Origin: [Clostridium] scindens
GTDB lineage: Bacteria > Bacillota > Clostridia > Lachnospirales > Lachnospiraceae
Assembly: GCF_019597925.1 (NCBI RefSeq)
Contig: NZ_CP080442.1
Coordinates: forward strand, 1,033,001-1,097,000
DNA: 64,000 nt
Direction of reading: 5' to 3'
Part shown: positions 54,605-63,642 of the stretch, in pieces
How positions within the stretch are numbered: the stretch's first letter is position 1
How the letters are laid out: each line of letters opens with the position of its first letter
Made by a program: the position numbers and the translations under genes
Notes under the pieces: model-generated
Databases searched by the model: none
The model's input: only the letters and a program-made list of their open reading frames with translations
What the model was told of the DNA's origin: nothing

Positions 54605-55405
54605 ATGGATTTGGTACTTTTGATTGGGCAGAGTAATGCGAAAGGTTGTGGGAACCCGGAAGTAAGCGAGATTCCCTGCGGGCATGCATGGGAATACTTG
54701 GAAAACTTTACCGGACAGGCTATGATTCCTATGGGGAGGACGCTGCAGCTGTCTGAGGGAAGAGGAACCATCGCCCCGGCATTTGCCAACCGCTACTATG
54801 ACATTATGGGCGAAGATATATGCATCATTCATTACGCGGTGGATGGCAGCAGGATTAAGAATTGGGTCCATGACAAGAATCATTTCCTTGACGCAGCCAT
54901 GGAAAAGTTCCGGCATGCAGAAGCATATGTGGGAATGAGGGCGCCGATCGGACGGAGATTCGCCATATGGATACAGGGAGAAAGCGATGGAAAGTATGGG
55001 ACAGACCCCATCTATTATTTAGAGCGCCTGAAAGAAATCGGATGGATACTGAAAAAGGAATGCAAGATAGAAGAGACCTTTGTAAGCCGGACAGGAAGAT
55101 GGCTTCCGGATGAAGAGAATCTGGCCCGTTGCCGCCGCATCGGGGCAGCCCAGGAACTGGCATGCATGGAACACGACAATCTGATTCTTGTGAGCAAGAT
55201 GGCATCTGCATTTTATGAACAAGGACTGCTTAAGGACGAGGTACATTACTGCATGGAGGCGCTGAATATGCTTGGCAGCGAGATTGCAGAAAATATAGGA
55301 ATATACTATAATGAGAAAAGAAGGCCCGTGCTTTCTGAGACAGAGGATATGGAGCGGGCAAGAGAGGTTCTGAATATACTTAAAAAAGCAGAGGTATCGT
55401 TATGA
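54605..55405 (+). CDS. Sialate O-acetylesterase-type SGNH hydrolase
   Basis: Removes O-acetyl groups from sialic acids so that the lyase can act. 266 residues of the SASA (carbohydrate esterase 6-like) family: LLIGQSNAKG with the nucleophile Ser near residue 10, and IQGESDG near 122 containing the Gly/Glu block. No signal peptide, so it is cytoplasmic and works after uptake. Ends four bases into the kinase gene (ATGA overlap). The catalytic His is expected near EVHYCMEALN around residue 215. Confidence 0.82.
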   Translation: MDLVLLIGQSNAKGCGNPEVSEIPCGHAWEYLENFTGQAMIPMGRTLQLSEGRGTIAPAFANRYYDIMGEDICIIHYAVDGSRIKNWVHDKNHFLDAAMEKFRHAEAYVGMRAPIGRRFAIWIQGESDGKYGTDPIYYLERLKEIGWILKKECKIEETFVSRTGRWLPDEENLARCRRIGAAQELACMEHDNLILVSKMASAFYEQGLLKDEVHYCMEALNMLGSEIAENIGIYYNEKRRPVLSETEDMERAREVLNILKKAEVSL

Positions 55406-56289
55406 AGAAATATGTAAGTATCGACATTGGGGGAACAGAGATCAAGTATGGACTCATCGATGAAAAGGGGCAGATTCTGACCCGGTCTAAGATGAAGACA
55501 GAGGCCTACAAAGGAGGACCCTCCATACTGGAAAAAGCGGTAAGAATCGTGGAGGCCTACCAGGCGTTGGAAGAAATCAGCGGAATATGTATTTCAACCG
55601 CAGGTATGGTAGATACTGAAAAAGGAGAGATTTTCTATGCTGCGCCGCTGATTCCCCAATATGCGGGGACAGGATTCAAGGATACGATGATCCAGAAGTT
55701 CAGCCTGCCATGCGAGGTTGAAAATGATGTGAACTGCGCAGGGCTTGCGGAATATATGTCAGGCGCGTCAAAAGGCACGAAAGCCTCGCTTATGCTGACC
55801 GTGGGTACAGGAATCGGCGGATGCATCATCATAGACGGGAAAGTCTACCATGGCTGCAGCAGCAGCGCCTGCGAGATCGGGTACATGCTCATGGACGGCA
55901 GTGATTTTCAGACGCTTGGCGCAGCAAGCATCCTGTCAAAGAAGGTGGCAGCATGGAAGAATGAGCCCGAAGAACAGTGGGATGGATACCGGATATTCGA
56001 AGCGGCAAAAGCAGGCGATGAGTTATGCTGTCGGGCGATTGACGAGATGGTGGACGTGCTGGGCAAAGGGATTGCGAATATCTGCTATGTGCTGAACCCG
56101 GAAGTGGTGGTGCTGGGTGGTGGAATCATGGCCCAGGAAGAGTATCTGGCAAAGAAGATTCGCGGCGCAGTGGACAAGTATCTGGTGGCAAGCATTGCGT
56201 CCCGCACAAGAATCGCGTTCGCGCAGCATAGGAATGACGCGGGCATGCTGGGAGCGTTCTATCATTTCAGAAGCCTTCATGCCAGGTAA
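55402..56289 (+). CDS. nanK: ROK-family N-acetylmannosamine kinase
   Basis: Phosphorylates ManNAc. 295 residues; ATP phosphate loop DIGGTEIKYG at 8-17, VENDVNCAGLAEY near 107, GTGIGGCIIIDGK near 136 and LGGGIM near 240. The zinc site usual for ROK kinases (ELGH plus CxCGxxGCxE) is absent: EIGY replaces the His and no cysteine cluster follows. Some Firmicute homologs lack zinc, so activity is still likely. Position in the nan cluster supports ManNAc as substrate. Confidence 0.88.
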   Translation: MKKYVSIDIGGTEIKYGLIDEKGQILTRSKMKTEAYKGGPSILEKAVRIVEAYQALEEISGICISTAGMVDTEKGEIFYAAPLIPQYAGTGFKDTMIQKFSLPCEVENDVNCAGLAEYMSGASKGTKASLMLTVGTGIGGCIIIDGKVYHGCSSSACEIGYMLMDGSDFQTLGAASILSKKVAAWKNEPEEQWDGYRIFEAAKAGDELCCRAIDEMVDVLGKGIANICYVLNPEVVVLGGGIMAQEEYLAKKIRGAVDKYLVASIASRTRIAFAQHRNDAGMLGAFYHFRSLHAR

Positions 56290-56301
56290 AGGGGAGAACG
56301 A

Positions 56302-57144
56302 ATGGAATACTATGTAAAATCCGTAGTACCGATTATAGAATCTAATTATGACAATTTTACGACTGTGGAAAAGAATATTGCCGACTACTTCATCCAAAAC
56401 CACAAGAAGATGGACTTTTCGGCAAAGGCTGTGGCAGAAAGACTGTTCGTGTCTGAGGCATCTTTATCCAGATTTGCCAAGAAATGCGGCTACCGGGGCT
56501 ACCGGGAGTTCGTATATCAGTATGAGGAGACCTTTGTAGAGAAGCAGGAGACGATCACCGGCAATACCAGGATGGTCCTGAATGCTTACCAGGAACTGCT
56601 GAATAAGACATACAGCCTGGTGGATGAAGCGCAGATTGCAAGAATCACGAAGTATCTGAATGAGGCAGAGAGAGTCTTCGTATGCGGAAAGGGAAGTTCC
56701 GGCCTGACGGCAAGCGAGATGGAGATCCGCTTCATGAGAATCGGCGTGGATATCGATTCGCTTCAGGACAGCGACCTGATCCGGATGCAGGCGGTATTCC
56801 AGGATAAGAAAAGCATGGTGTTCGGCATCAGTATCAGCGGCGAGAAAGAAGAAGTGCTGTATCTTTTGAGGGAAGCAAAAAAAAGAGGGGCAAGGACGGT
56901 GCTGATCACGGCGAAGAATAAGGATATCTTCGGTGAATTCTGCAGCGAGGTGGTGCTGTTACCCTCGCTTAAGCACTTGAACCATGGAAATCTGATCTCG
57001 CCCCAGTTTCCGATCCTGGTGATGCTGGATATTATCTATTCCTATTACGTGGAGCAGGATAAGTATCAGAAAGAGGTCCTTCATGACAATACATTGCGGG
57101 CACTCGAGGAAGGCAGGACAAAGCGCCGGGATATGTTTGAATAG
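56302..57144 (+). CDS. RpiR/MurR-family regulator (NanR-like)
   Basis: Probable repressor of the nan cluster. 280 residues: N-terminal HTH_6 domain with ERLFVSEASLSRFAKKCGYRGYREF near 45-69, and a C-terminal SIS sugar-isomerase domain (FVCGKGSSGLTASEMEIRF near 131) that would bind ManNAc-6-P or a related amino-sugar phosphate. It is encoded between the kinase and deacetylase genes; the two palindromes at the nan promoter are likely targets. Confidence 0.85.
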   Translation: MEYYVKSVVPIIESNYDNFTTVEKNIADYFIQNHKKMDFSAKAVAERLFVSEASLSRFAKKCGYRGYREFVYQYEETFVEKQETITGNTRMVLNAYQELLNKTYSLVDEAQIARITKYLNEAERVFVCGKGSSGLTASEMEIRFMRIGVDIDSLQDSDLIRMQAVFQDKKSMVFGISISGEKEEVLYLLREAKKRGARTVLITAKNKDIFGEFCSEVVLLPSLKHLNHGNLISPQFPILVMLDIIYSYYVEQDKYQKEVLHDNTLRALEEGRTKRRDMFE

Positions 57145-57162
57145 ACAACAGGAGGAAGAAAT

Positions 57163-58293
57163 ATGATTATAAAAAATGTAAAAGTATTTACAGAAGACAA
57201 GGCTTTTATAGATGGACAGATCGCCATCCAGGACGGCGTGTTTGTAACTGGCTGGCAGGAGACGGATGAAGTGATTGACGGGGAAGGATGCTATGCGATC
57301 CCGGGACTGATCGACATCCATTTCCACGGATGCAAAGGATATGATTTCTGCGATGGGACCAAAGAGGCCATTGAAGAGATTGCCAGATACGAGGCTTCTA
57401 TCGGCGTAACCGCCATTTCGCCGGCAACCATGACGCTTCCGGTGGAGGAACTGGAACGAATCTTGTCTGTTGCCGCATCTTATAACAAAGAGAACAGAGA
57501 AGGCGCGGATCTGATAGGCATCAATATGGAAGGTCCGTTTATCAGCAAGGTAAAGAAAGGCGCACAAGATGAGAGACACATTATTCAGTGCAATGAAGAG
57601 ATCTGCCAGAGATTTTTGGATGCCTCTGAAGGCCTGGTCAAATTTGTTGGAATCGCACCGGAAGATAATGCCGATGCTGTCAGATTTATAGAACAGATGA
57701 AAGACAAGGTGCGTATTTCCCTGGCGCATACCAATGCAGATTATGATACGGCGATGGCAGCCTTTGATGCAGGAGCGAGCCATGCAGTCCATCTGTATAA
57801 TGCTATGCCGGCATTTACGCATAGGGCGCCGGGAGTCGTAGGCGCCGTGTCAGACAGCGGCCATGTGATGGCAGAACTGATCTGCGACGGCGTGCACATT
57901 CATCCATCGGTGGTTCGGGCAACCTTTAAGATGATGGGAGAAGACCGAATGATTCTCATCAGTGACAGCATGCGGGCGACCGGAATGCCGGATGGGCAGT
58001 ATACGCTGGGCGGCCTGGATGTAAACGTGGTAGGCAACCGGGCAACTTTGGTATCTGATGGAGCCCTGGCAGGCTCTGCTACCAATCTGCTGGACTGCAT
58101 GAGGACGGCAGTTAAGAAGATGGGATTGCCTCTGGAGACGGCAGTCGCATGTGCCACCATGAACCCAGCCAGAAGCCTGGGAGAGTATGACAAGTATGGC
58201 TCTATCGCACCTGGTAAGAAAGGGAATGTAGTGCTGCTTGATCAGGAACTGAATCTCAAAGCCGTAATTAAGGATGGCAAGAGAATATCATAG
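57163..58293 (+). CDS. nagA: N-acetylglucosamine-6-phosphate deacetylase
   Basis: Converts GlcNAc-6-P, the NanE product, to GlcN-6-P. 376 residues, amidohydrolase fold: DIHFHGCKG near 50, MEGPFIS near 120 (metal Glu), SLAHTNADYD near 186 and HLYNAMPAFTHRAPG near 207, and the catalytic Asp in LISDSMRATG near 266. GGAGGAAG before ATG 57163. nagB is not in the window. The last six bases overlap the convergent HD gene. Confidence 0.94.
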   Translation: MIIKNVKVFTEDKAFIDGQIAIQDGVFVTGWQETDEVIDGEGCYAIPGLIDIHFHGCKGYDFCDGTKEAIEEIARYEASIGVTAISPATMTLPVEELERILSVAASYNKENREGADLIGINMEGPFISKVKKGAQDERHIIQCNEEICQRFLDASEGLVKFVGIAPEDNADAVRFIEQMKDKVRISLAHTNADYDTAMAAFDAGASHAVHLYNAMPAFTHRAPGVVGAVSDSGHVMAELICDGVHIHPSVVRATFKMMGEDRMILISDSMRATGMPDGQYTLGGLDVNVVGNRATLVSDGALAGSATNLLDCMRTAVKKMGLPLETAVACATMNPARSLGEYDKYGSIAPGKKGNVVLLDQELNLKAVIKDGKRIS

Positions 58294-59541
58294 CAGTTTC
58301 TGGAAATCCTTCTGGATATTTTCATATTTGTCAAGGACAGGCTGGCAGACCAGGCGGGTGGAAGCCATAATCTCATCATAATCTTTTATAAGGATGTCTA
58401 CAATGTTGCTGTCTATTTTTCCCAGATCCTTTTGCTCGGATACAATAGACAGAACCCGTTCCTTGGGGTAGGCATCCTTATAACTACGCGTACCGGTAAG
58501 GGCGCTAACGATATCCGCCACAGCCACGATGCGTTCGCCCACCGTCAGCTCGCTGGCCGTCAGGCCAAGCGGATAGCCGGAGCCGTCCAGTTTTTCATGG
58601 TGCCGGAGCGCGATGTTCTGGATGGTTTCATCTATCTCTCCTCCGAATATCTCCCCGGTGATATCTACATGTTTTCGCATGACATTCATTGCCTGGGGGC
58701 TCAGCCTGCCCGGGTATTCCAGGATTTCCACCGGAACCCCTACTTTTCCAACATCGTGAAGCAATGCGCCGCACACGATCTTATCCAGATAGTCGGAATC
58801 CAGATTCATCCTTCTTCCCAATTCATAACTGATATTCGTCGTGGTTATGGTGTGGGTGACCGTATGCCGGCTTCGAAAATCGATGATGTAGATCAGCATT
58901 TTCAAGTAGTCCGTAATCTGCTCCTGGGTAAGCGGGCTTCCCCAGGTAGTAAAGTCAAAGTTATTGCCTTGAGCATCTATACTCTGTAAAGCGTAGTAAA
59001 ATCCTGGCTCCAGTACCAGATCCACAAGCCAGGATGCAAAACGCCTGTCCCGTCCCTCTCTAAGCTTTAGGGCGCAAGCCTCCCAAGTATTTGATCTCTT
59101 GGTCGTAAATACGTCGATTCTGTCAGCAATATGTACGATCTACGCATATCTCTTCGTTTCCTCATCTATTTCATTTATTCCAGCCAGTTCCTCCCACGGC
59201 GTGTGATGATATAACACGACAGGGGAAAGTTTTTCCAGAGGAGAGAAGTACTTTAGGAACAGATAGCCATACATAGAATGCTCCCACATATTCTGGGTCT
59301 CAAACAGAAGCATTTTGGAGATCTCCTCTGTCTTATATGCCCCGATATCATGGAGCACGGTTACAAGACAGAAGTCCCTTAGTTTATTAACGTCATTTTC
59401 TCCGGTCTTTTTCAAGATCTGTGCTGCGATATACGCAACCCGCAGTCCGTGATCCATTAGCCGGGGGTCTACGCAGTTGCAGGTTCTCCGGATAATCTCA
59501 AACAAGCTTTTGTTGTCAATGGGCTCTGTATACTGAAGCAT
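58288..59541 (-). pseudogene. HD/HD-GYP phosphohydrolase gene split by an in-frame TAG
   Basis: On the minus strand one frame runs from ATG 59541 to 58288, about 417 residues, broken once by TAG at 59140-59142. Residues before it (133) form an HD domain with VLHDIGAYKTEEIS; those after continue at once in family-like sequence (IVHIADRIDVFTTKRSN) and hold an HD-GYP-like domain with ALLHDVGKVG and RHHEKLDGSGYP. The codon was probably CAG, giving the smooth reading YAQIVHIADR. There is no frameshift. Either the gene is a recent nonsense mutant, or two fragments are made (a GTG at 59025 could restart). An intact protein would hydrolyse a cyclic or other signalling nucleotide. Confidence 0.85.
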
Positions 59542-59621
59542 AGATAGTGTCCTCCAAGATTTTTATAATTCATTCTATCATAATTAAGAAGTATAAAAAA
59601 GAGAATCTGCAGGAATTCTTA

Positions 59622-59650
59622 TTGATGTGTCCTGATACAGGAGATATAAT
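59622..59650 (+). promoter_or_regulatory. Promoter of the DUF5714 gene
   Basis: TTGATG (59622-59627), 17 bases, perfect TATAAT (59645-59650), about 60 bases before the gene. Confidence 0.65.
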
Positions 59651-59713
59651 GGGAAGCATAGAAGAGAAAATAACCTGCTCTAAAGGTTAAAATAGATAAG
59701 GAGAAGCGAAAAG

Positions 59714-60424
59714 ATGATTGCAAGAGGAGAAGGGGCCTGCCTGGTATGCGGCAAGCCAATCGTATATTATGAAAAGGCGCAGGAAATGGAGTGCGTGATG
59801 TGCCATAAGAGGTTTGAAAGCCATGCCAGCTGTGAGGATGGGCATTATATATGTGATGCCTGCCATGCCAAGAAGGGAATCCAGGTGATTATGGAAGGAT
59901 GCGCCAAGAGCACATCCAGAAACCCTGTAGCCATTATGCAGGAATTGATGATGAATCCCTATATATACATGCATGGGCCGGAGCATCACGTGATGGTGGG
60001 AGCAGCCCTTCTTACGGCATACCGTAACAGCGGGGAAAAAATCGATCTGGATGCAGCCCTTCAGGAGATGAAGGCCAGGGGAAGCGAGTATCCCGGCGGA
60101 GCCTGCGGCCTGTGGGGATGCTGCGGAGCAGCGGTAAGCACGGGAATGTTCATGAGTATTATTACAAAGGCAACGCCGCTTACAGGACGGTCATGGAAAC
60201 TGTCAAATCTTATGACTTCCAGGGCGCTTAAGTCTATCGCGGAACTTGGAGGCCCAAGATGCTGCAAGAGGGATTCCTTTACCGCTGCTATAGCCGCGGT
60301 AGAACTGGTAAAAGAGGAATTGGGAGTGGAGATGGAACTTCCGGAAAAGATTACCTGTGATTTTTCAAATGAAAACGAGCAGTGCCTGAAGAAGCACTGC
60401 CCATATCATAGAATATCATGTTAG
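59714..60424 (+). CDS. DUF5714 cysteine-rich protein
   Basis: A 236-residue soluble protein of the DUF5714 family, found in clostridia and methanogens, function unknown. The N terminus is a rubredoxin- or zinc-ribbon-like pair of CxxC motifs (CLVCGKP, CVMCHKRF, then CDACHAKKG). A central Gly/Cys-rich block, GGACGLWGCCGAAVSTGMF near 131-149, and a late RCCKRDSF near 191 suggest a metal cofactor. The last residues hold CLKKHCPYHRISC. Its own promoter precedes it. The stop overlaps the convergent zinc-ribbon gene by four bases. I do not assign a reaction. Confidence 0.78.
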   Translation: MIARGEGACLVCGKPIVYYEKAQEMECVMCHKRFESHASCEDGHYICDACHAKKGIQVIMEGCAKSTSRNPVAIMQELMMNPYIYMHGPEHHVMVGAALLTAYRNSGEKIDLDAALQEMKARGSEYPGGACGLWGCCGAAVSTGMFMSIITKATPLTGRSWKLSNLMTSRALKSIAELGGPRCCKRDSFTAAIAAVELVKEELGVEMELPEKITCDFSNENEQCLKKHCPYHRISC

Positions 60425-60633
60425 CCCATTAGGAAGTCGAAGATATCCCATCCTTCGGAATTGGCACGCTTGTAAAGTTCAGTGTAGCCGCAGCGGGTGC
60501 ATGAGATGGTCACGAACTTCTTGTTCTGGACATCGAATACCTTGGCAAAATTGCCTCCTGTAGCTTGAAACTGGTCGCTTTCATAGTGGTTGTTTCCGCA
60601 CTTGGGACATACATATTGTTGTTTTTCCATCAT
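60421..60633 (-). CDS. Small zinc-ribbon protein (DUF2082-like)
   Basis: A 70-residue protein made almost entirely of one zinc ribbon: CPKCGNNHYES near 9-19 and CTRCGYTELYKR near 45-56. It resembles the DUF2082 nucleic-acid-binding zinc-ribbon group. It is encoded 15 bases downstream of the YccF gene on the same strand, so it is probably co-transcribed and placed under the same manganese riboswitch. Partner and target unknown. Confidence 0.8.
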   Translation of the reverse strand: MMEKQQYVCPKCGNNHYESDQFQATGGNFAKVFDVQNKKFVTISCTRCGYTELYKRANSEGWDIFDFLMG

Positions 60634-60648
60634 TGTTTCTCCTTTTTA

Positions 60649-61008
60649 TTAGTATACGGTTGAGCCAAAAGGCATCAGTGCCAGTTTGGCCAGTTTAAAC
60701 TGCTGCAGACCAAAGGGGATGCCGATGATCGTGGCACAAAGAATCGCCCCGATGACAGCCGATTCCACAGCCAGCCAGAAACCGGAGACGATCAGCCAGA
60801 TTATGTTTAGCAGAAACGAGCCTGCGCCTCCGCCATAGGTTACCTCTTTCCCAAAGGGGAAGAAGCTTAAGGCGGCGAATTTAAAACACTGCATCCCCAC
60901 TGGAATGCCAACGATGGTGATGCACCACAGCAGGCCCGCAAATGCCCAGCTAAGGCCGCTTAAGCATCCGCCGAAGATAAACCATAAAATATTCCCCAGA
61001 CATCCCAT
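60649..61008 (-). CDS. YccF-domain inner-membrane protein
   Basis: A 119-residue membrane protein with two YccF repeats, each a hydrophobic hairpin followed by the conserved ending (IVGIPVGMQCFKFAALSFFPFG and TIIGIPFGLQQFKLAKLALMPFG, given here as residues ~33-54 and ~91-113). About four membrane helices; no known activity for the family. AGGAGG precedes ATG 61008. Its leader contains a yybP-ykoY manganese riboswitch and terminator (61089-61217, minus strand), which suggests a role in manganese handling. That link is the first functional hint I can offer for this gene. Confidence 0.88.
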   Translation of the reverse strand: MGCLGNILWFIFGGCLSGLSWAFAGLLWCITIVGIPVGMQCFKFAALSFFPFGKEVTYGGGAGSFLLNIIWLIVSGFWLAVESAVIGAILCATIIGIPFGLQQFKLAKLALMPFGSTVY

Positions 61009-61088
61009 ATAGAACTCCTCCTTTCTTGTATTCTGTGATAAAAGACAGCTGCTCTTGCCGTGGCAGAAGCAACTTATGATTCAGATAA

Positions 61089-61131
61089 TAAAAAAAGACC
61101 ATTATCATGACTTCCGCCACGATAAAAGTCT
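61089..61131 (-). terminator. Riboswitch expression-platform terminator
   Basis: On the minus strand AGACTTTTATC (61131-61121) pairs with GATAATGGTCT (61106-61096), one wobble and one mismatch, then a run of seven Us. The left arm is also the 3' strand of riboswitch stem P1, so the two structures are exclusive: metal-bound aptamer gives read-through. Confidence 0.85.
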
Positions 61132-61217
61132 TGCACATCTCATTTGATACGGATACCTCTCGGTATCGGGTGACGCTTTCAAATACACATGTAAGTGTTA
61201 GGCTACTCCCTTTTATC
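61121..61217 (-). ncRNA. yybP-ykoY manganese riboswitch
   Basis: The minus-strand transcript has the conserved blocks in order: P1 GATAAAAG, then GGGAGTAGC, a variable hairpin, GCGTCA, a second hairpin closed by GATACC/GGTATC, and TGCAAGAC leading into CTTTTATC that closes P1. These are the hallmarks of the Mn2+-sensing yybP-ykoY class (compare GGGGAGUAGC, GUCGUCA and GCAAGACC of characterised members). The class usually turns genes on when manganese is high. The aptamer lies directly before a terminator and the YccF gene. Confidence 0.9.
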
Positions 61218-61228
61218 TGCATGAGAAA

Positions 61229-61257
61229 AATATACTACGAACAAATCAAAATGTCAA
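61229..61257 (-). promoter_or_regulatory. Promoter of the riboswitch-YccF transcript
   Basis: Minus strand: TTGACA (61257-61252), 17 bases, TATATT (61234-61229). The start site would lie about ten bases before the riboswitch. Confidence 0.8.
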
Positions 61258-61273
61258 TAGGGGAACAGGAAAG

Positions 61274-61903
61274 ATGAAGAAAATATTGTTTTTAGGAGAC
61301 AGTATTACGGATGCCCACCATAATCTGGGCGTGGATGACAGAGGACTGGGCGACGGATATGTGCAGATGATTGCCCGGCAGCTTGAAGAATCCGGCGAAG
61401 AAGCGAGGGTGGAAAACCGGGGCCATGACGGTTTTACTGTCCAGGGATTGTGGAGAATGCTTGGAAGAGACTGCATTCTCAGGAAGCCGGATGTCGTCAG
61501 CATACTGATTGGCTGCAATGACGTAGGCATTATGATGAATACAGGAAAAAGCCTTAATGAGCAAGGGTTTGCCCGCTATTACCAAAATCTTCTGGAAGAG
61601 ATCCTCACAGAGACAGAGGCGGACATAATCTGCATGGGTCCATTCATATTTCCCCATCCAGAGGAATACCGCAGGTGGATTCCCGGGATTCTCATGGCAG
61701 AGCAGATGGTGAAGGAAGCAGCGCTTGCCTACGGACTGCCCTTTATCCCTCTGCATGAAGAGATGCTTAAAGAAGCGGACAGAAAAGGGTACGACGCTTT
61801 GACGGAAGATGGCATCCACCTTACCCGGGAGGGCGCGAAGATAGTGGCGGGGAAATGGATGGAATGCTGGAGGAAACGAAGGCATGACAATATTAAGATA
61901 TAA
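61274..61903 (+). CDS. SGNH/GDSL-family hydrolase
   Basis: A 209-residue cytoplasmic esterase-like protein. Block I LFLGDSITDAHHN (Ser near residue 9), block III GCNDVG near 79 and block V DGIHLT near 180 (Asp and His of the triad) are intact. Members act on acyl esters, including acetylated sugars; the natural substrate is unknown. It is divergent from the YccF transcript, with only ~16 bases between that -35 element and its start codon, so its own promoter must overlap. A GGAAAG ribosome site precedes ATG 61274. Confidence 0.85.
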   Translation: MKKILFLGDSITDAHHNLGVDDRGLGDGYVQMIARQLEESGEEARVENRGHDGFTVQGLWRMLGRDCILRKPDVVSILIGCNDVGIMMNTGKSLNEQGFARYYQNLLEEILTETEADIICMGPFIFPHPEEYRRWIPGILMAEQMVKEAALAYGLPFIPLHEEMLKEADRKGYDALTEDGIHLTREGAKIVAGKWMECWRKRRHDNIKI

Positions 61904-61950
61904 TGCAGAAGCGTGCCTGGCATGTTCTTGAAAATTGTGTCGGATGCGTC

Positions 61951-61979
61951 TTGACAAAGAAGGACAAATAAGTTAGTAT
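61951..61979 (+). promoter_or_regulatory. tyrS promoter
   Basis: TTGACA (61951-61956), 17 bases, TAGTAT (61974-61979), giving a start site about 30 bases before T-box stem I. Confidence 0.75.
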
Positions 61980-62015
61980 TTCAGACAAGCGAGTATATAT
62001 TGTAAAAGGCTGTGA

Positions 62016-62337
62016 AAAGAAGAAGTAATAATCGTTACACCCATACAGAAAGCTGCCGGCAGATGAGAGGCGCATGAAGGAAGGGATTATGAATACATCT
62101 TGGAGCCGCGCACCAAAAAGCGTTCCCTTACAGAAATAGCAGGGGAGGGTTAAGTAGGCTGCGACGCAAGGCATACGTTACATGCATAAGCTGCGGCACG
62201 CGTAAGTTAGGGCACTTATAATTTGTTGCGCGCATGCTTAATGAGGCTGGCAATGCAAACTGCCGGTGAACGAAGGTGGTACCACGGATATATCCGTCCT
62301 TATCTAGTAAATGACTATTAGATAGGGACGTTTTTTT
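62016..62337 (+). ncRNA. Tyrosine T-box riboswitch with terminator
   Basis: A T-box leader fills the ~490-base gap before tyrS. The stem I distal region includes AGCTGCCGGCAGATGAGAGG (62051-62070). The specifier is TAC (Tyr) at 62094-62096 in GAATACATC. The T-box itself is AAGGTGGTACCACGG (62273-62287). The terminator stem CGTCCTTATCTA (62295-62306) pairs with TAGATAGGGACG (62319-62330), followed by seven Ts. Uncharged tRNA-Tyr stabilises the antiterminator and permits tyrS transcription. Confidence 0.92.
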
Positions 62338-62391
62338 GTATTTGAACCAAGAATAATCAGAAGATTTCAGAGAGAAAAGGAGAGAAGAAAC

Positions 62392-63615
62392 ATGGGAATT
62401 TATGAAGAATTGCAGGCCAGAGGCTTAATCGCCCAGGTGACGGATGAAGATGAGATCAAAGAACTGGTGAACACGGGAAAGGCAACTTTCTATATCGGGT
62501 TCGATCCCACCGCGGATAGTCTGCATGTAGGACATTTTATGGCGCTGTGTCTGATGAAGCGTCTGCAGGAAGCAGGAAACAAGCCAATCGCATTGATCGG
62601 CGGAGGCACTGGCTACATTGGGGATCCATCCGGAAGATCGGATATGCGTTCCATGATGACGCCGGAGACCATCCAGCACAACTGCGACTGCTTTAAGAAG
62701 CAGATGAGCCGGTTCATCGACTTTTCCGAAGGGAAAGCCCTGATGGTCAATAATGCCGACTGGCTTCTGGACTTAAACTATATTGAACTGTTAAGAGAGA
62801 TAGGGCCGCATTTTTCCGTTAACCGGATGCTGACAGCAGAGTGCTATAAGCAGAGAATGGAAAAGGGATTGAGCTTCCTTGAATTCAATTACATGATTAT
62901 GCAGAGCTACGACTTCTACATGCTGTTCCAGAAATATGGATGTAATCTGCAGTTTGGCGGCGACGACCAGTGGAGCAACATGCTGGGCGGAACCGAGCTG
63001 ATCCGCCGCAAACTTGGAAAGAATGCCTGCGCGATGACAATCACGCTGCTGTTGAATTCCGAAGGAAAGAAGATGGGCAAGACCCAGAGCGGAGCCGTGT
63101 GGCTGGATCCGAACAAGACCTCTCCGTTTGAGTTCTACCAGTACTGGAGGAACGTGGCAGATGCAGACGTCCTGAAATGCATCCGAATGCTGACATTCCT
63201 TCCGTTAGAAGAGATAGACAAGATGGATTCCTGGGAGGGTGCCCAGTTAAATACGGCAAAGGAGATCCTTGCCTTCGAACTTACGAAGCTGGTTCATGGA
63301 GAGGAAGAAGCCCAGAAGTCGCAGGAAGCGGCAAGAGCCTTGTTTAGCCAAGGAGCGGCAGCAGACATGCCTACCACCGAACTGAACGAAGAAGACCTGA
63401 CGGATGGCAATATTGACATTCTGTCCATGCTGGTAAAGAGCGGCCTGGTTCCGTCAAAATCCGAAGCGCGCCGTGCCGTACAGCAGGGAGGCGTAGCCGT
63501 GGATGGCGAGAAAGTGGAAGACATCCATGCCACGTTTGCAGGAGAAGATATGGCAGGAGAGGGTATTGTCCTTAAGAAGGGGAAGAAGAACTTCCGTAGA
63601 ATTGTGATGAAGTAA
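62392..63615 (+). CDS. tyrS: Tyrosyl-tRNA synthetase
   Basis: Class I synthetase that charges tRNA-Tyr. 407 residues: HVGH (the HIGH motif) near 47-50 in [11 protein letters not shown], the tyrosine pocket around [13 protein letters not shown] near 188, the KMGKT (KMSKS) loop near 227, and a C-terminal S4 RNA-binding domain ([20 protein letters not shown] near 344). ATG 62392 has AAAAGGAG upstream. Under T-box control, so it rises when tyrosine is short. Confidence 0.96.
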   Translation: MGIYEELQARGLIAQVTDEDEIKELVNTGKATFYIGFDPTADSLHVGHFMALCLMKRLQEAGNKPIALIGGGTGYIGDPSGRSDMRSMMTPETIQHNCDCFKKQMSRFIDFSEGKALMVNNADWLLDLNYIELLREIGPHFSVNRMLTAECYKQRMEKGLSFLEFNYMIMQSYDFYMLFQKYGCNLQFGGDDQWSNMLGGTELIRRKLGKNACAMTITLLLNSEGKKMGKTQSGAVWLDPNKTSPFEFYQYWRNVADADVLKCIRMLTFLPLEEIDKMDSWEGAQLNTAKEILAFELTKLVHGEEEAQKSQEAARALFSQGAAADMPTTELNEEDLTDGNIDILSMLVKSGLVPSKSEARRAVQQGGVAVDGEKVEDIHATFAGEDMAGEGIVLKKGKKNFRRIVMK

Positions 63616-63642
63616 ATATTTGCCATGCTGCGATTGTATAAA

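Noticed and set aside
59140..59142. TAG read as pyrrolysine
   Set aside because: No pyl genes or insertion context are visible, and CAG-to-TAG mutation explains the site more simply.
60950..61222. A 90-residue minus-strand frame upstream of the YccF gene
   Set aside because: It runs through the riboswitch and its terminator and overlaps the start of yccF; no ribosome site and no protein-like features.
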